From Brassica napus (Eukaryota; Streptophyta; Magnoliopsida; Brassicales; Brassicaceae): a stretch of 64,000 nt of DNA. Location of the stretch: assembly GCF_020379485.1 (NCBI RefSeq), contig NC_063439.1, positions 14,577,683-14,641,682 of the forward strand, read 5' to 3'. Below, piece after piece: positions 22,714 through 34,153 of this stretch. A model generated the notes under the pieces. That model searched no databases and was not told the DNA's origin. It saw only the letters and a list, made by a program, of their open reading frames with translations. A program made the position numbers and the translations under genes. The stretch's first letter is position 1. The number at the start of each line of letters is the position of its first letter.

Positions 22714-23134
22714 CCGAAGAGTTCAAATCGACCAGTCAACATTATTTTCTGTGCTTTGACTAGATCTGGTCTTCTATCTATTTTCTATGTCTCTTTTTCA
22801 TACATTCTACTTATTATCTTTGACTACAAGTTGTATAAGTATGAGAACACATCTTTGAGATGAAATAATCGATTTTCCTTATTCATTTTTGAGTGTTCTT
22901 TCTTTGTTCTTTGATTAGAACATTCTTGTTCCCTTGGTGAGGCTATCTCCAAGTGAATCCCCTTTCTTTGAGCCGGACTTGTGTGTCAAATCAAGCGGCC
23001 ATTGAGAGTTCTAGTAGTATCATTGGGTCTTCCGCATCCCTTTGTGTCACTAAACAATCCATCAGTTCTCTATCTCTTCAGATCGAGTTCATATCATCAG
23101 ATCCGGTTGAGTGTTCGTTCCTTAGGGTTCTTCA
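22170..23134 (+). repeat. 3' LTR of the younger CRM-type element
   Basis: 965 bp. The pol frame continues through its first 540 bp to a stop at 22711-22713, so this half is protein-coding. It is followed by the duplication CATAG. Confidence 0.93.
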
Positions 23135-23291
23135 CATAGCCAATGGACACATGCCACGGTCTATGGAGCGTTTGCGGTTCATCTAACTGTTAACCGTTAC
23201 TTATGATATCTTAAAGCCCAAAACAAATAGTAAAGTTAATGTTAAGAAATTATATTTATAAATATTCTTTCAAATTAATATTATTTATACA

Positions 23292-23319
23292 TCCCTCGTC
23301 TGTAGGGCGAGTTCACTCT
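23292..23319 (+). mobile_element. Helitron-like 3' terminus
   Basis: CCCTCGTCTGTAGGGCGAG, a short spacer and CTCTAG followed by T closely match the terminus at 456-490 on the opposite strand. The right inverted-repeat arm ends inside it. The next bases, TATTATATAAAACAGG, may be target DNA or the 5' start of a neighbouring element. Confidence 0.5.
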
Positions 23320-23340
23320 AGTATTATATAAAACAGGCTT

Positions 23341-24961
23341 GTAAGTACGATGACGTTGTCCTTAGTTTCAAATAGTTCATAGCAATGAGTAAATAGTTTG
23401 TTTACTGAGAAAAAATATTCAAATATTTATGAATAAAATAAATAAATTATAAGAAGTAAGCATATTGAGTAAATATATTGATTACAGAGGATATTGGTGT
23501 GGAAAAGGTGGCAGTAGATTATTTCGAAGAGCTTTTCACTACCACCTCTCCTATGGAGTTTGATGACTGTCTCACAAAGATACCACCGGGTATCACTCCT
23601 CAGATGAATCAGCGACTGTTAAGATTAGCAATAGAGAATGAGGTTAGAGAAGCCTTGTTTATGATGCTCCCAGAGAAGGCACCTGGACCGGACGACATAA
23701 CAGCACTTTTTTCCAACACTCCTGGCATATTATTAAGAAGGATTTAATGGAGATGGTGAATAGTTTTTTTGGTTTCTAGAATACTGGATCTAAGGTTAAA
23801 TATTACTAATATTTTTATAATTCCAAAGACGGAGAGGCCTACAAGGATGACAGAGTTGAGGCCAATTAGTCTATGTAATGTTGGATATAAAATTATCTCT
23901 AAGGGCATGTGTCAGCGTTTGAAAATATGCTTACCCTCCCTCATATTAGAAACTCAATCGGCATTTGTGCCAAGAAGGTTGATCTCGGATAATATTCTTA
24001 TAACTTAGGAAATATTTCATGGATTAAGGATTAGTAACGCATGTCAAGGAAAATATATGGCAATTAAAACGGATATGAATAAAGCGTATGATAGAGTGGA
24101 ATGAGATTTTTTCAAGGCTCTGCTACAGAAGATGGGTTTTGATATTCATTGAATCACATTAATGATGGAGTGTATATTATCGGTTCAATATCGGGTTCTT
24201 TTAAATGGTTAACCATGGGGTCTTATTGTTCCACACAGGGGCTTACAATAAGGGTATCCTTTATCTCCATATCTATTTATTCTGTTCACTGAGGCTTTAA
24301 TTGCAAATATTAAAAAAGGCGGAGAGAGAACGACTTTTAACAGGAATGAAGGTAGCTAAAGCATGTCCTCCGATATCTCATTTGCTTTTTGCGGATAATA
24401 GTCTTTTATTTTGTCAAGCTCGAAAAGAAGAGTGTCAAACTATTCTAAGGATTTTAAAGGAATATGAGCCAGTATCGGGTCAGCTTATAAATTTTGATGT
24501 CTTCAATTCAATTTGGACACAAAATTGAGGAATCATCTAGACATGAGTTACGAGATATTTTGGGCATCCAGAATCTTGGAGGTATGAGATCTTATCTAGG
24601 CCACCCATAAAATCTGGGGGACTCCAAGATACAAATTTTTATCTTTGTGCAGGACCGGCTAAATAATAGAGTTAATGGTTGGACTTTTAAATTCTTCACA
24701 AAGGGAGGAAAGGAAGTGATTATAAAATTAGTGGTTACGGCATTACAAAACCATGTAATTTCTTGCTATCGTCTACCTAAGACAACTGTCAAAAAACTGA
24801 CAACCGTGGTCGCACATTTCTGGTGGAGTCCAGGAGGAAGCACAAGAGGAATGCATTGGAAATCATGGGATAAAGTATGTATAGATAAGGAGGATGGATG
24901 ACTAGGTTTAAAAGATATTACTGATTTCAACACAGAGATACATGGAAAACAGTTATGGCGT
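23341..24961 (+). pseudogene. L1-type LINE, reverse transcriptase half
   Basis: From about 23478 the frames read, in order, the pre-RT region (EKAPGPDDITALF), RT block with PISLCNVGYKIISK, DMNKAYDRVEW, GYPLSPYLF, and the catalytic block FADNSLLF at about 24388-24411. The second Asp of the usual FADD box is Asn here (24397-24399). Several stops and frameshifts are present. The reading ends in GKQLWR at the target site GGCGT of an Athila LTR and resumes at 28391 with RLIEKPNTLFARVFK. The endonuclease half is absent upstream. The first 130 bp (23341-23470) match the LINE-flanking sequence at 15622. Confidence 0.9.
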
Positions 24962-25137
24962 TGATATCACTCAAATTACCCTAAGGAGTGAATTACTCTC
25001 TCAGATAAGAGGTTCGGATATAGTACTTAGGGATCGAATCCACAAGGACTCTAGGATTACTCAACAGATCTAAGGGATAGAAATAAAGATAGACTAAGAG
25101 GTTTATTTGTTTAAAAGCAGTAAATGATGAGTCGAAC

Positions 25138-27238
25138 TGTAACGCCCGAATCCGGCCTCTCAACGAAACTGGACCCGTTTGCTACTTAATAAAATTCTTT
25201 ACTTGTTTGATTCATTTTATGTCTTTCTTTTACTAAGTCATGTTCGAATCTGAGGTTCTAAAACAATTGAACAGATAGCACAGCGGGATATAAATGTGTA
25301 TAAAATGTATTACTTAGAAACATGAGATCCGACACACAACTTCTTAATCGTTTCATAGACAATCACTAGTTCATCCCTAGCATCATCTAACCACACGTTA
25401 CATGGCCTCTCACTGACCGAGCCTTCACGGCTCCTTGGCTTGACCAGAACCATCCTTAGTTCCTGAAACCACAACCAGATAAGCATTAATCATAACCGAG
25501 AATAGAACGGGTCGATTCTACAATGCTTGGCTTGGTTCCTAGAACATAGATAAACCTCAGTCAACATAATCATAAACATATATGAATCTGCCTACCGTAT
25601 CCTAAGTCATTCAACCAACCACCCTTTGACTTAGAATCAGATGGACAGTCCAGAATAGATAAACATAACACATGAACAGTCTGGATCGTCCCAAAGACTA
25701 ATCCGTCTAAGCGGATAGAATCTAGGTGCGACCGGCCTAGTTGAAGTCCGGCTCAATGGCCCAACGGACTTCCTTACCTGATCCGGCCTTGGGCCTCGAT
25801 CCAACAGCCGAGTAAGCCCCAAGCCCAATCCGGTAGGCTAAGCAACCGATCAGACCTTGCGACTCTTATCCTGGTTTAGACGAACTGTGTACTTGTCTTA
25901 AACCCACAAGATATGGACTGATCCCTAAGGATCGGTCACGGCCTGTCTCAACAGACACCGTTTGGAACATGCACCCCTTCAGTCCTTGGTACCTCTTGGT
26001 CCTCGTACCTCTCGGTCCTCTTACCTCTTGGTCCTCGTACCTCTTGATGTTCGTAACCCTTGGCAACTTGTACCCTTTGGTTACTTACACCCTTTGGCTG
26101 CTCACAACCTTTGGTAACCCGTGACCGTTGGTAACTCAAAACCCTTGGTAACTCGTGACCTTTGGCAACTCTTGCCTTTTGGGACATGACCAACTGTTTA
26201 GCCCAACCACCCAGTCCATGGTGCGATTCGAACCATCCGCATAGCCGACCCGTGTCAAGGCTAGCGGTTCAGTTATGATCGGCCAAGTCTAGGGACGTCT
26301 CCCTTGGACTGAACCAACACAACCCTTCGTTTATAATCATAAGGAAGAGAAAGGGACCGGATAGAAACAAGAAGAGGATAAGTGATTAGGTCTAATGAAC
26401 CGACCAGAGCCGCAGTGCGATCACAAGGACCGTCTGTTCGGTCTGATGGAGCCATAGCCCACCACGTACCTTCTGAACCGTGTCAGGGTTCTCCATGTTC
26501 TTCTCCTGCTCTCGGTCTCCCATACTTGATCGGAGGTTGCTTCACAAATGATCAGATCACCGGAAACCTAACCACCACACAATCGGCCTTGCTTTAGCCG
26601 GAACTCTCTCCCTCTCTTTCTTTCTCTCTCTCTACGATTTCTCTGAGTATTTTAATCTGGATTGGATGAATGAAATCGACAGAGAGGGCCCCATATTTAT
26701 AGAAACCGAGGGGGTAAGTCTTTCCCCACAAACAGGCATGACTGGCTAGCGGATGGGTTTGGGTCGGACAGAGGCTCAAGGCCTTACCCAAGCATTCTGG
26801 ACTTAGCCCACGGCCTTGTCCCAAACACCAACGGTCCATGGCTGCATGGCCGGACCCCCACGGCCCGCCACTGGCCCGGACCCGGACCATCGGCCCTAAC
26901 CCTGAACAGTCCGTCAAGATGAGATGAGCTAACTCCCAGCTGTCTCAGCTGAGTGAGCTAGTAGTTCAGCTAGTGGAGCTGACTTAGTAGTGGCCAAGCT
27001 GGAGTGAGCTTAACCTAACTCCGTTGAGCTGGTCGAGCTACCCACTCCATTCGTCCAACTACCGTCTTACTCGTCCTAGCTGACTCTCGACTTGTATAAG
27101 GTTAAGTCTAAGTTTCCTTACATCCTTAACCTTCTATTATGGCCATAGAACGCTTGCCTTGATGTCCTAAGATTGGCTAGTACATCTCCTCGAACCATGG
27201 CCGTCCCAACGATCCTATTCAGGATCCGGGATGTTACA
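25138..27238. mobile_element. Second solo LTR nested in the Athila LTR
   Basis: 2101 bp starting TGTAACGCCCG and ending CGGGATGTTACA, inverted termini typical of some plant Ty3/gypsy LTRs. It is absent from the sister copy at 46770-48092. The flanks CGAAC (25133-25137) and CAAAC (27239-27243) are a target duplication with one mismatch. It is GC-rich compared with its host and has no coding region that I can support. A single-LTR state is inferred, since no second LTR or internal region is seen. Confidence 0.82.
25976..26185. repeat. 16-17-bp minisatellite in the nested LTR
   Basis: About 12 imperfect units of the type CCTCGTACCTCTTGGT (16 bp at the left), changing to 17-bp units such as CTCGTGACCTTTGGCAA at the right. 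Most units end in TTGG plus a few bases. Confidence 0.8.
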
Positions 27239-28390
27239 CAAACAAGGTAATTTTTCGGCGGTTTAAGTTGAAGTTGTTTTAAGGATGGGAAAACCAGCTA
27301 GATTTAGGCAAATTCACAGATATGAAAAGCGTGCAACTTAGTTTAGACTAAAGGGTTTGATGGTTTTTGAACTCAACAATGGTAAACCAGATAGGTTTTC
27401 TTCACTAGATCTCGGATCTCAACTGTCGGTTATTGATCACGAGAAAGAGTCGATCGATGTGACTTTATGCACATCGTTTGATACACCTTTCGAACAGTCG
27501 ATCGATACAACAATAGTAGCGTCGATCGATGGTTCTTCTAGCAAGAATTAACGAGCAGGTTGGAATCTGTTCTCTAACCTTCTAGACCAACTCTCGTTGT
27601 TATCTAGTCAGTTAGATCACACAGGCTATTTCAGGTATTGAGGGTAACAGTTGGTTATCTCAATTAATCCTAAGATCTAAAATGAGGGTGATCAATCCTA
27701 ATTTTAGCACTAAGCTCAACAAGCATGAAAGAACAATCAAAACACCTTTTTAACAGTCTTATTAGCAACACATACTTTCAACCTTCATGAGAAACCTAAA
27801 TCTAATAATTGGGTTTACTCAGACATATTCATGAGAGACAAAGTCATGATGATTTGAATAAAACTCAAATGAAATATTGAACACAGAAAGTAAGAATAAT
27901 AGAAATAAAGGAGTTCAAGATCTTCTCTGTTATGTAGTCTCAGATCTATCTCTCCAATCCTAAGCTCTCCTAATGGTAGCCAAAATGCTTCTTCTCCAAA
28001 CTAGGTCTTTATGCCAGTCTGCCTCTAATATGATACAAAACCCTAGTACATATAGCCTCACAGGCGGCTAAGGGCTTCGGTTGCAATTAATAAACTTTTA
28101 GGAAATGAAATCTTCTAATTTCGTGATTAATCCTCAGTTGATCCAACATCGATCGATGGCGCTCAACGGTTTTCGATCGATTTTAATTGGCTATGGTCGA
28201 TCGATATTGATCTTCAAGCATCGATCGATGTTGTACGCGTAAAAGTACTCCAAAGCGTCCCAAAAGCATCATTTCCTTCTATCAAGTAACTGAACCTGTA
28301 ATTGCTTTGAAAAGACTTTAAAACGTAGTAAATTGATCTTAAAACACTTATATACCATGACTAAAAATGGGAGAAATCCATGGTATATCA

Positions 28391-29830
28391 GGCGTCTGAT
28401 TGAGAAGCCAAATACGTTATTTGCTCGAGTATTTAAAGGTCGGTATTACGGGAATGCATTACCCATGGAACCGATTCGTTCACATGCTCCGTCATATGGC
28501 TGGCAGAGTAGCGTCTCTGCTAGATCACTGGTAAGCAATGGACTAATTAAAAGGGTGGGAACAGCGGAACGATCTATGGCTCCCAACCGCTCGCCCGAGA
28601 CCAGCAAACCAAAATGAACACAATTTTGACCCAAAGCTAAAAGTGGATTCTCTTATTGATCCTACTTCGCGAATATGGAATTCGCAGGCACTTCGGACTT
28701 TGGTGGATCCCCAGGATGTGAAAACTATAGAGAGTATACCACTGAGTAAAACCCATATGGTGGACAGGGATGGATGGCATTTCACAAATAATAGGAAGCA
28801 TACAGTTAAATCAGGATATCAGATAGAACGGATTTATCAAGATAGGGAAAGACCACCTTTAATGTTGGGACCCACAGTTGATGCTTTGAAGGCATTTTGT
28901 TGGAAGATACGGTGTCCCCCAAAGTTAAAGCATTTTCTATGACAATTGGTGACATGATGTATACCAGTGAAGAAGAACCTGAAAGCGGGATGAGTACAAG
29001 GGGATATATGTTGTGCACGTTGTGGAGCGGAGGAGGAATCGATCAATCATGTGTTCTTTGAATGCCCTCCAGCATTCCAGGTTTGGGCTCTCTCTAGGAT
29101 ACCATCAAACCCATCTATTTTCCCAACAAACTCTCTCTTTACAAAAATGGATCATCTCTTCTGGAGAGTTTCCCCACAGATGGATGATTATCACTTTGCG
29201 TGGATACTAAGATATATTTGGAAAGGAAGGAATAATAAAGTTTCCGTAATCTGAATCTGGATCATAGGGACACATTTAAAATGGCAGAAACAAAGTCAAC
29301 TCTTTGGGCGGAAGCATATGTATTGAATGGAAATAGGATAGTATCTCCGACAGAAGCTACAAATCACACATTAATTTCAGGAAGATGGTGCTTTACAGAT
29401 GGTTCATGGAAGGCGAATGATATTTTGTCCTGACAAGGTTGGCTTAGTACTCTAGAAGGATTTGATGGGCTCTTGGGGCGCTGAATGTCCGGGCTTGTCT
29501 GTGGCCTCTACATGCGGAGATAGAAGCACTAATCTGGGCAATGAAATGTATGAAAAACTTACGTCAATTTCAGGTTACGTTTGCAACGGATTTTTCTCAA
29601 TTGGTGAAGATGGTTTAGAAACCAGAAAAATGGCTTGCATTTGCGAATTATTTGGAAGTTATTCGGATCTTGAAAGAAGGTTTCATACGATCAGAGATTA
29701 TCTATGTACCAAGGACGCAAAATTCAAGAGCGGACAGCCTAGCACGTAGTGTCAGGAAGCAACCGTCTTTCGTCGTTCACATGGATCAAGATCTACCGGT
29801 GTGGTTCACAGAGTCAGTATGAGTCTGTAT
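28391..29830 (+). pseudogene. L1-type LINE, 3' half (copy 1)
   Basis: Continues the LINE interrupted at 24961. Readings include RLIEKPNTLFARVFKGRYYG, a zinc-binding RT-associated region (about 28850-29080, WKIRCPPKLKHF), and a C-terminal RNase H-like region starting CFTDGSWKAND (about 29390) and ending with NSRADSLARS-type sequence near 29730. Several stops break it. It ends at an A-rich tail near 29845. A second copy lies at 48093-49525. Confidence 0.85.
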
Positions 29831-30065
29831 AAACTGATGACAAAAAAAAGATTAAATATATTGATTACTTATTAATAGGACAGTTATATAAGAATTTTAG
29901 GACCAACCGGTTATGTTAGAAATTATTATAGCTATCAACGAAAGTATATGGCCACTAAGCACATAATATGTCCGGCCAAACAAAAATAAATGGCATATAG
30001 GTGCAAACGGTTAGATTAGAAGCAAACAGTTACATAAGAAAAGAGTGAGTTATTAGATCTTTACT
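29831..30065 (+). other. LINE tail and 3' flank (copy 1)
   Basis: Starts with an A-rich tail (ACAAAAAAAAG) and AT-rich flank. It matches 49526-49770 almost base for base. Similarity ends at GATCTTTACT, where this copy joins Athila sequence and the other joins LINE endonuclease sequence. Confidence 0.8.
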
Positions 30066-30776
30066 ACTCTAGGACCGAAATAGAGAGATAAAATGTGATA
30101 AATAAATCTACATAAGGCTTTACGTTCCAGACTTGTTTGAAGAATCCGATCCCATGTATACCAAGCCCCAAGACACGCAGTAGTGTCAGGTTAGTGTTGG
30201 AGGTTAGCTCTGGTTCTTTCAAACAAGTTAGGCAAGTGTGTATAGTTGACAGGTTAATCCACTTTAGCATCTTTAGTACTATCTAAAATCAGTAAATCTA
30301 GAATGGTGCTAAGAAATGGTTAAACATTCAAGTAAAAATCATAAGTTCATAGTCCCCTTCTTGACTCAATAAAATTATTTTTGAAAAGATTTTGACAAAA
30401 CTCAAGAAGATGGTGTTAGTACTACCTCCCCTAGACTTAAATTACACCGTCTCGGTGTAAAGTGTCCAAAGGTGGTGATAATAAAAGTTAGATGTTTGAG
30501 ATGTTAGAGCAAGGTGTCGTACCTATCTGTCCCGCACATCGATCGATACCATCCTCTCTGTGTCGATCGATGGCGAAGGACAGAAAGATCTGCATCATGT
30601 CTGGAATCTAACTTGTGTGATCTGTCATTTTGGTTAGCTCTGTTAGACACTCCAAACATAAGAAATAAGTAAACAGTCTCAAACATAAAGCATAGATATG
30701 TCTAAAATATTAATCCTACAAGTTCGAAAAATAGAAAAACAACTTCATAAGGGAAAGAGATAGAAATGGCAGGACT
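30066..30776 (-). other. Athila 3' untranslated region
   Basis: No coding. It includes the block near 30410-30470 (AGTACTACCTCCCCTAGAC) and CATCGATCGAT motifs at about 30537 and 30560. The expected polypurine tract and 3' LTR are missing because of the junction at 30065/30066. Confidence 0.55.
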
Positions 30777-30777
30777 A

Positions 30778-32183
30778 GTCGGAGTCCTCGCTGGTCTTGT
30801 CGTCGCTCTCGAACGAGGGATCTCTGCGCTGCCTGGAACGTCCTGCTGCTGCTGGTGAGTGAGTTATGACGGTCCTCCTGCTAGTGCAAGATACTCTAGC
30901 CCATATGGCACGAAGAGCATCCATAACTACCTTCTGAAAGTCTCCCTGATCGCGCATAGGGATTTCTGTATGTTCGGGAAGTCAGGAAGAGGTGCGTCTG
31001 GTGGTCCCTGTGTGGCTCTTGCTCGACGCACTCCGGGAGGTCTGCGCGGGATGGCTGGAAGATCGCGGAGGAGCTGGGCATCGAGCATGAACCGGAGTCT
31101 CTCGACACTGTAATCGAAGTATGTGATCGTCCTGTTCGGCATCTGCAGTAGGCGGTGCTGGTTCCCGATCCTGAAACTCCAGAGAAGTTCCTCCTTGAGC
31201 CAACCCAAGTTCATCAGGTGTGGCTCGTCCAAGAAGCGGTGGGAGCGGTCGGCTGTGCTCAGGTCTAGGCGGATGCCTAGATACTCAAAGATCAGTGTCA
31301 GCAAACTCCCAGCCGTCTCCTTCTTCCTGCCTTTGCCCGTGAAGGGCTTTTTCTTCAATTCCACCAAGTGCGCAGAAAAAATGGCTCCAAGGTTTGGAGT
31401 CACCACGGTTGTTCTCATCGAGATGAGTCAGGTCCACCAAGCCGTTTACTCCACAGAAGAGTAGTGTAAGCTCCTGTATCCTCACCTTGTTGGGCTCCAT
31501 CTTGCAAACCAACATGTTTGTAAGAGCCCGTAGAAAGTATCAAAGGGTAGGGTGACAGATATCTGTCTGTGTGGCGGATTTGGAGTCCCACGCTCCCGTG
31601 CCGATTATCTCCCAGAAAATGTTGAGGCCTAGGAAGGGTGGGAGCTTGCTCGGGGTTGCAGTCTCATCGAAACCGTAGATGCGGCAGAGCTCGGGGATGG
31701 AGATCCTGTATCGAATCCCCCTGGCGAAGAAGGTCAGTGTACCATCTCCTGCTACCCTCACCCTCGAGGTGCTGTAGGTGAACTCGAATGTGGTCATAAA
31801 CTGTCTGACCAAGTCGACGTGGAGAGCGTAAGCGGGAGTGGCCATGGTGCCAAGTCCAAGCTGCGTGATCATCTCTTCGATGTTTGTCTGGATCCACAGC
31901 TTCCGTAAGATGTATGGGTCGATGAATCGTGTGGGCTCGATAGAGACGCCAAGCCAAGCATTGTAGAACAGTTGTCGTAGTTGTCCCACTCGTCTTTGAG
32001 CACACGGTTGATGCACTCCTTGCTGTTGACCGCTTTCTTCGGGTCAGCGAACTCCTCGACTGTGTTGATGGGTGTTTTGTCGTCACGAGGCCAAGGGTCA
32101 CGGCGCTGTACGGAGGTGCTAGCTTTGTCAAATCTCCTCTCCGTACTCCTCTCACGTCTCTCTGCGGCTACGTCTGAACTCAT
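30778..32183 (-). pseudogene. Athila additional ORF (ORF1/env-position protein)
   Basis: The start ATG is at 32183 (MSSDVAAERRERSTERRF). The frame reads RRDPWPRDDKTPINTVEEF and SKECINRVLKDEWDNYDN, then shifts near 31950 to continue as AWLGVSIEPTRFIDPYILRK and RISIPELCRIYGF. After a stop near 31540 it goes on in other frames (NKVRIQELTLLFCGVNGL; FLDEPHLMNLGWLKEELLW) to about 30778. I recall this type as the ATHILA ORF-1 family; the assignment is from memory of the motif style. Lying downstream of integrase, it is in the position often called env-like, but I see no signal peptide or membrane span. At least two frameshifts make it non-functional. Confidence 0.75.
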
Positions 32184-32945
32184 CTGAAAACAAACAGAAA
32201 AGAGAGTAGGAGAGAGATAGTGTTATCGATATATTTTGATATCGATCGATGAAATATGTGAGACATCGATTGATATATGTCATTAAGGCTTAGTCGATAA
32301 TAAGGATATCTATCGATACTATAGAGTTCGCGTCGATCCATGTCGAATCGCGAACCTTGCAAAAATCACTCAAGTCCAAATCGTACTTTCAAGGTATCAA
32401 CAGCATAAGATTCACAATCCTAACACTAGGTAATCGTTAGAAACTTCAAAACAATCCCAAATTCACGCCTAATCATAAGTTCTAGTTCATCTCAAAACAC
32501 AACTCTAAAAATTCCTAATAAAAGAGAATTTCGAAGTCAAACCTTGTAGATTGGGTGAGTGAATGAACTAAACAGATAGAGAATGAGAAATCGAGTGGAT
32601 TAGGGCGAGAAACGGAAGAAATCCGTCAAGAATAGAGAGAGAAAAGAGAGGTTTTGATTTCGTTAGGGTTTTGCGAATGAGAGGAGAAAGAGGCGGATGT
32701 CGAGTTAATTGAGGTTAACCCTCGATATGTCCGCATCGATCGATGGCAGAACAGCTACATCGATCGATATTTCTCCAACTGAGTACTCCTAATATTTTAC
32801 TAATAGCAAGATATAAATATATATATAAATAAAATTACGAGAAACAAAATATTTTTTTCTTTTTTTTTTTGAAAGAAAATGGGTTGCCTCCCATTCAGCA
32901 CTTTAATTTAAAGTCTTTAGCTCGACTTCCTGAATAAACTAGTTA
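32184..32945 (-). other. Athila spacer between integrase and the additional ORF
   Basis: Non-coding, AT-rich, with CGATCGAT-type motifs near 32240, 32733 and 32760. A TATATATATAAATAAA run lies near 32815 and a T-rich run near 32850-32872. Confidence 0.6.
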
Positions 32946-34150
32946 TCAGGGGTTCTTAGAATAATGGGTTGCCTCCCAATAATGTTTCACACGTTGGCCG
33001 TTCACTGTAAACTCATCCCCTTTATCACTTTTTAGAGTTATGGTTCCGGAGGGTTTTACGTCTGTTACTGTGAATGGTCCGGACCAACGAGATCTAAGCT
33101 TTCCAGGAAATAGCGTTAGCCGAGAGTTATAAAGGACTTGATCATCCGGTTCAAAGTGTTGTGATAAGATCCTCTTATCGTGGTACGCTTTAGTCATTTC
33201 TTTATATAGTTTCGAATTCTCATAGGCTAAATGTCTGATTTCATCAAGCTCGTTAAGCTGGATGAGTCTCCTTTCAGCAGCAGGCTTTAGATCAAAATTT
33301 AGAAGTTTGGTAGCCAAGGTTGCTTTATGCTCCAGTTCAAATGGTAAATGACAGGATTTGCCATAAAGGAGGCCGAATGGTGTTGTTCCCAACGGTGTCT
33401 TAAAGGCGGTCCTGTAGGCCCAAAGTGTATTATCTAGTTTCCTAGACCAATCCCTTCTCGAAATTCCTACAGTTTTTTCTAGAATTTCTTTGATTTGCCG
33501 ATATTAGACTTCTACCTTTCCACTGGTTTGTGGGTGGTACGGAGTAGCTACTCTATGCTCAACACCGTTCTTTTTAAGTAATCCATCAAAGACTTATTGA
33601 TGAAATGGGTTCCACCGTCACTGATGACTATTCTAGGAGCTCCAAACCGTGGAAAGATTATGCTCTTGAAAAGCTTAATAAAGACAGATGTGTCATTGGT
33701 TCGGGAAGCTACTGCTTCAACCCATTTGGATACGTAGTCTACAGCAACTAGTATATACTTGTTTCCGTATGAGGATGGGAAAGGACCCATGAAATCTATC
33801 CCCCAGCAATCAAAGAATTCTACTTCCAGAATGAACTTCTGTTCCATTTCGTGTCTTTTGCTGATTTTTCCTCATGTTTGGCATCTGTCACATTGTGTTA
33901 TAAATGCATGGACATCGCGAAAAGTCGTCGGCCACCAGAATCCTGCTTGAAGGATTTTTGAAAGCGTTTAGTAGGTGGAAAAATGTCCTGCATAGTCAGA
34001 TCTATGACACTGGTATATAATGTCCAGAATTTCAGCTTCGGATACCCATCGTCTGTTTATCCCATCAGAGCAATGCCTGTAGAGGTATGGTTCATCCGAA
34101 TGATATCTTCTAACGTTTCTGAAGAATTTCTTCCTCATATATCCCTTGAG
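32946..34150 (-). pseudogene. Athila integrase region
   Basis: The minus strand reads a degraded zinc region (about 33850-34150), then the core from 33847: [19 protein letters not shown] with the first Asp and [10 protein letters not shown] with the second Asp. A frameshift near 33550 precedes the conserved Glu block. The C-terminal part (33392-32946) reads [20 protein letters not shown] and a tail ending [11 protein letters not shown]. The order is correct for the integrase of a Ty3/gypsy element. Not functional. Confidence 0.88.
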
Positions 34151-34153
34151 TTC

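Larger units (their letters stand above)
16074..23134 (+). mobile_element. Nearly intact CRM-type Ty3/gypsy element
   Basis: 7061 bp. LTRs at 16074-17050 (977 bp) and 22170-23134 (965 bp) start TGATGTGCCCCAG and end TCTTCA. A perfect target duplication CATAG lies at 16069-16073 and 23135-23139. The internal region has a tRNA-Met primer site, one 1529-codon gag-pol frame and a polypurine tract. By eye the LTRs differ at about 20 positions plus a 12-bp repeat unit, roughly 2%, so it is much younger than its surroundings. The clade call rests on the coding LTR, the TGATG start and similarity to 6766-13355. Confidence 0.95.
15958..23305 (-). repeat. Right arm of the inverted repeat, split by a retrotransposon
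   Basis: The arm comprises 15958-16073 and 23140-23305. The CRM-type element 16074-23134 with its CATAG duplication sits between the two parts. Removing the element gives a 282-bp arm matching 15340-15621. Confidence 0.85.
24962..28390 (-). mobile_element. Athila-type solo LTR, itself interrupted
   Basis: Starts TGATATCACTC and ends GGTATATCA, flanked by GGCGT at 24957-24961 and 28391-28395. After removing the nested element and one duplication it is 1323 bp, the same length as the LTR at 46770-48092, which it matches closely. The PBS-proximal end is at the left, as in the minus-strand Athila element. It contains several CGATCGAT motifs near 27450-28230. Confidence 0.92.

Noticed and set aside
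26594..26917. 107-codon minus-strand frame in the nested solo LTR
   Set aside because: GC-rich LTR sequence next to a CT simple repeat; no protein character beyond composition.
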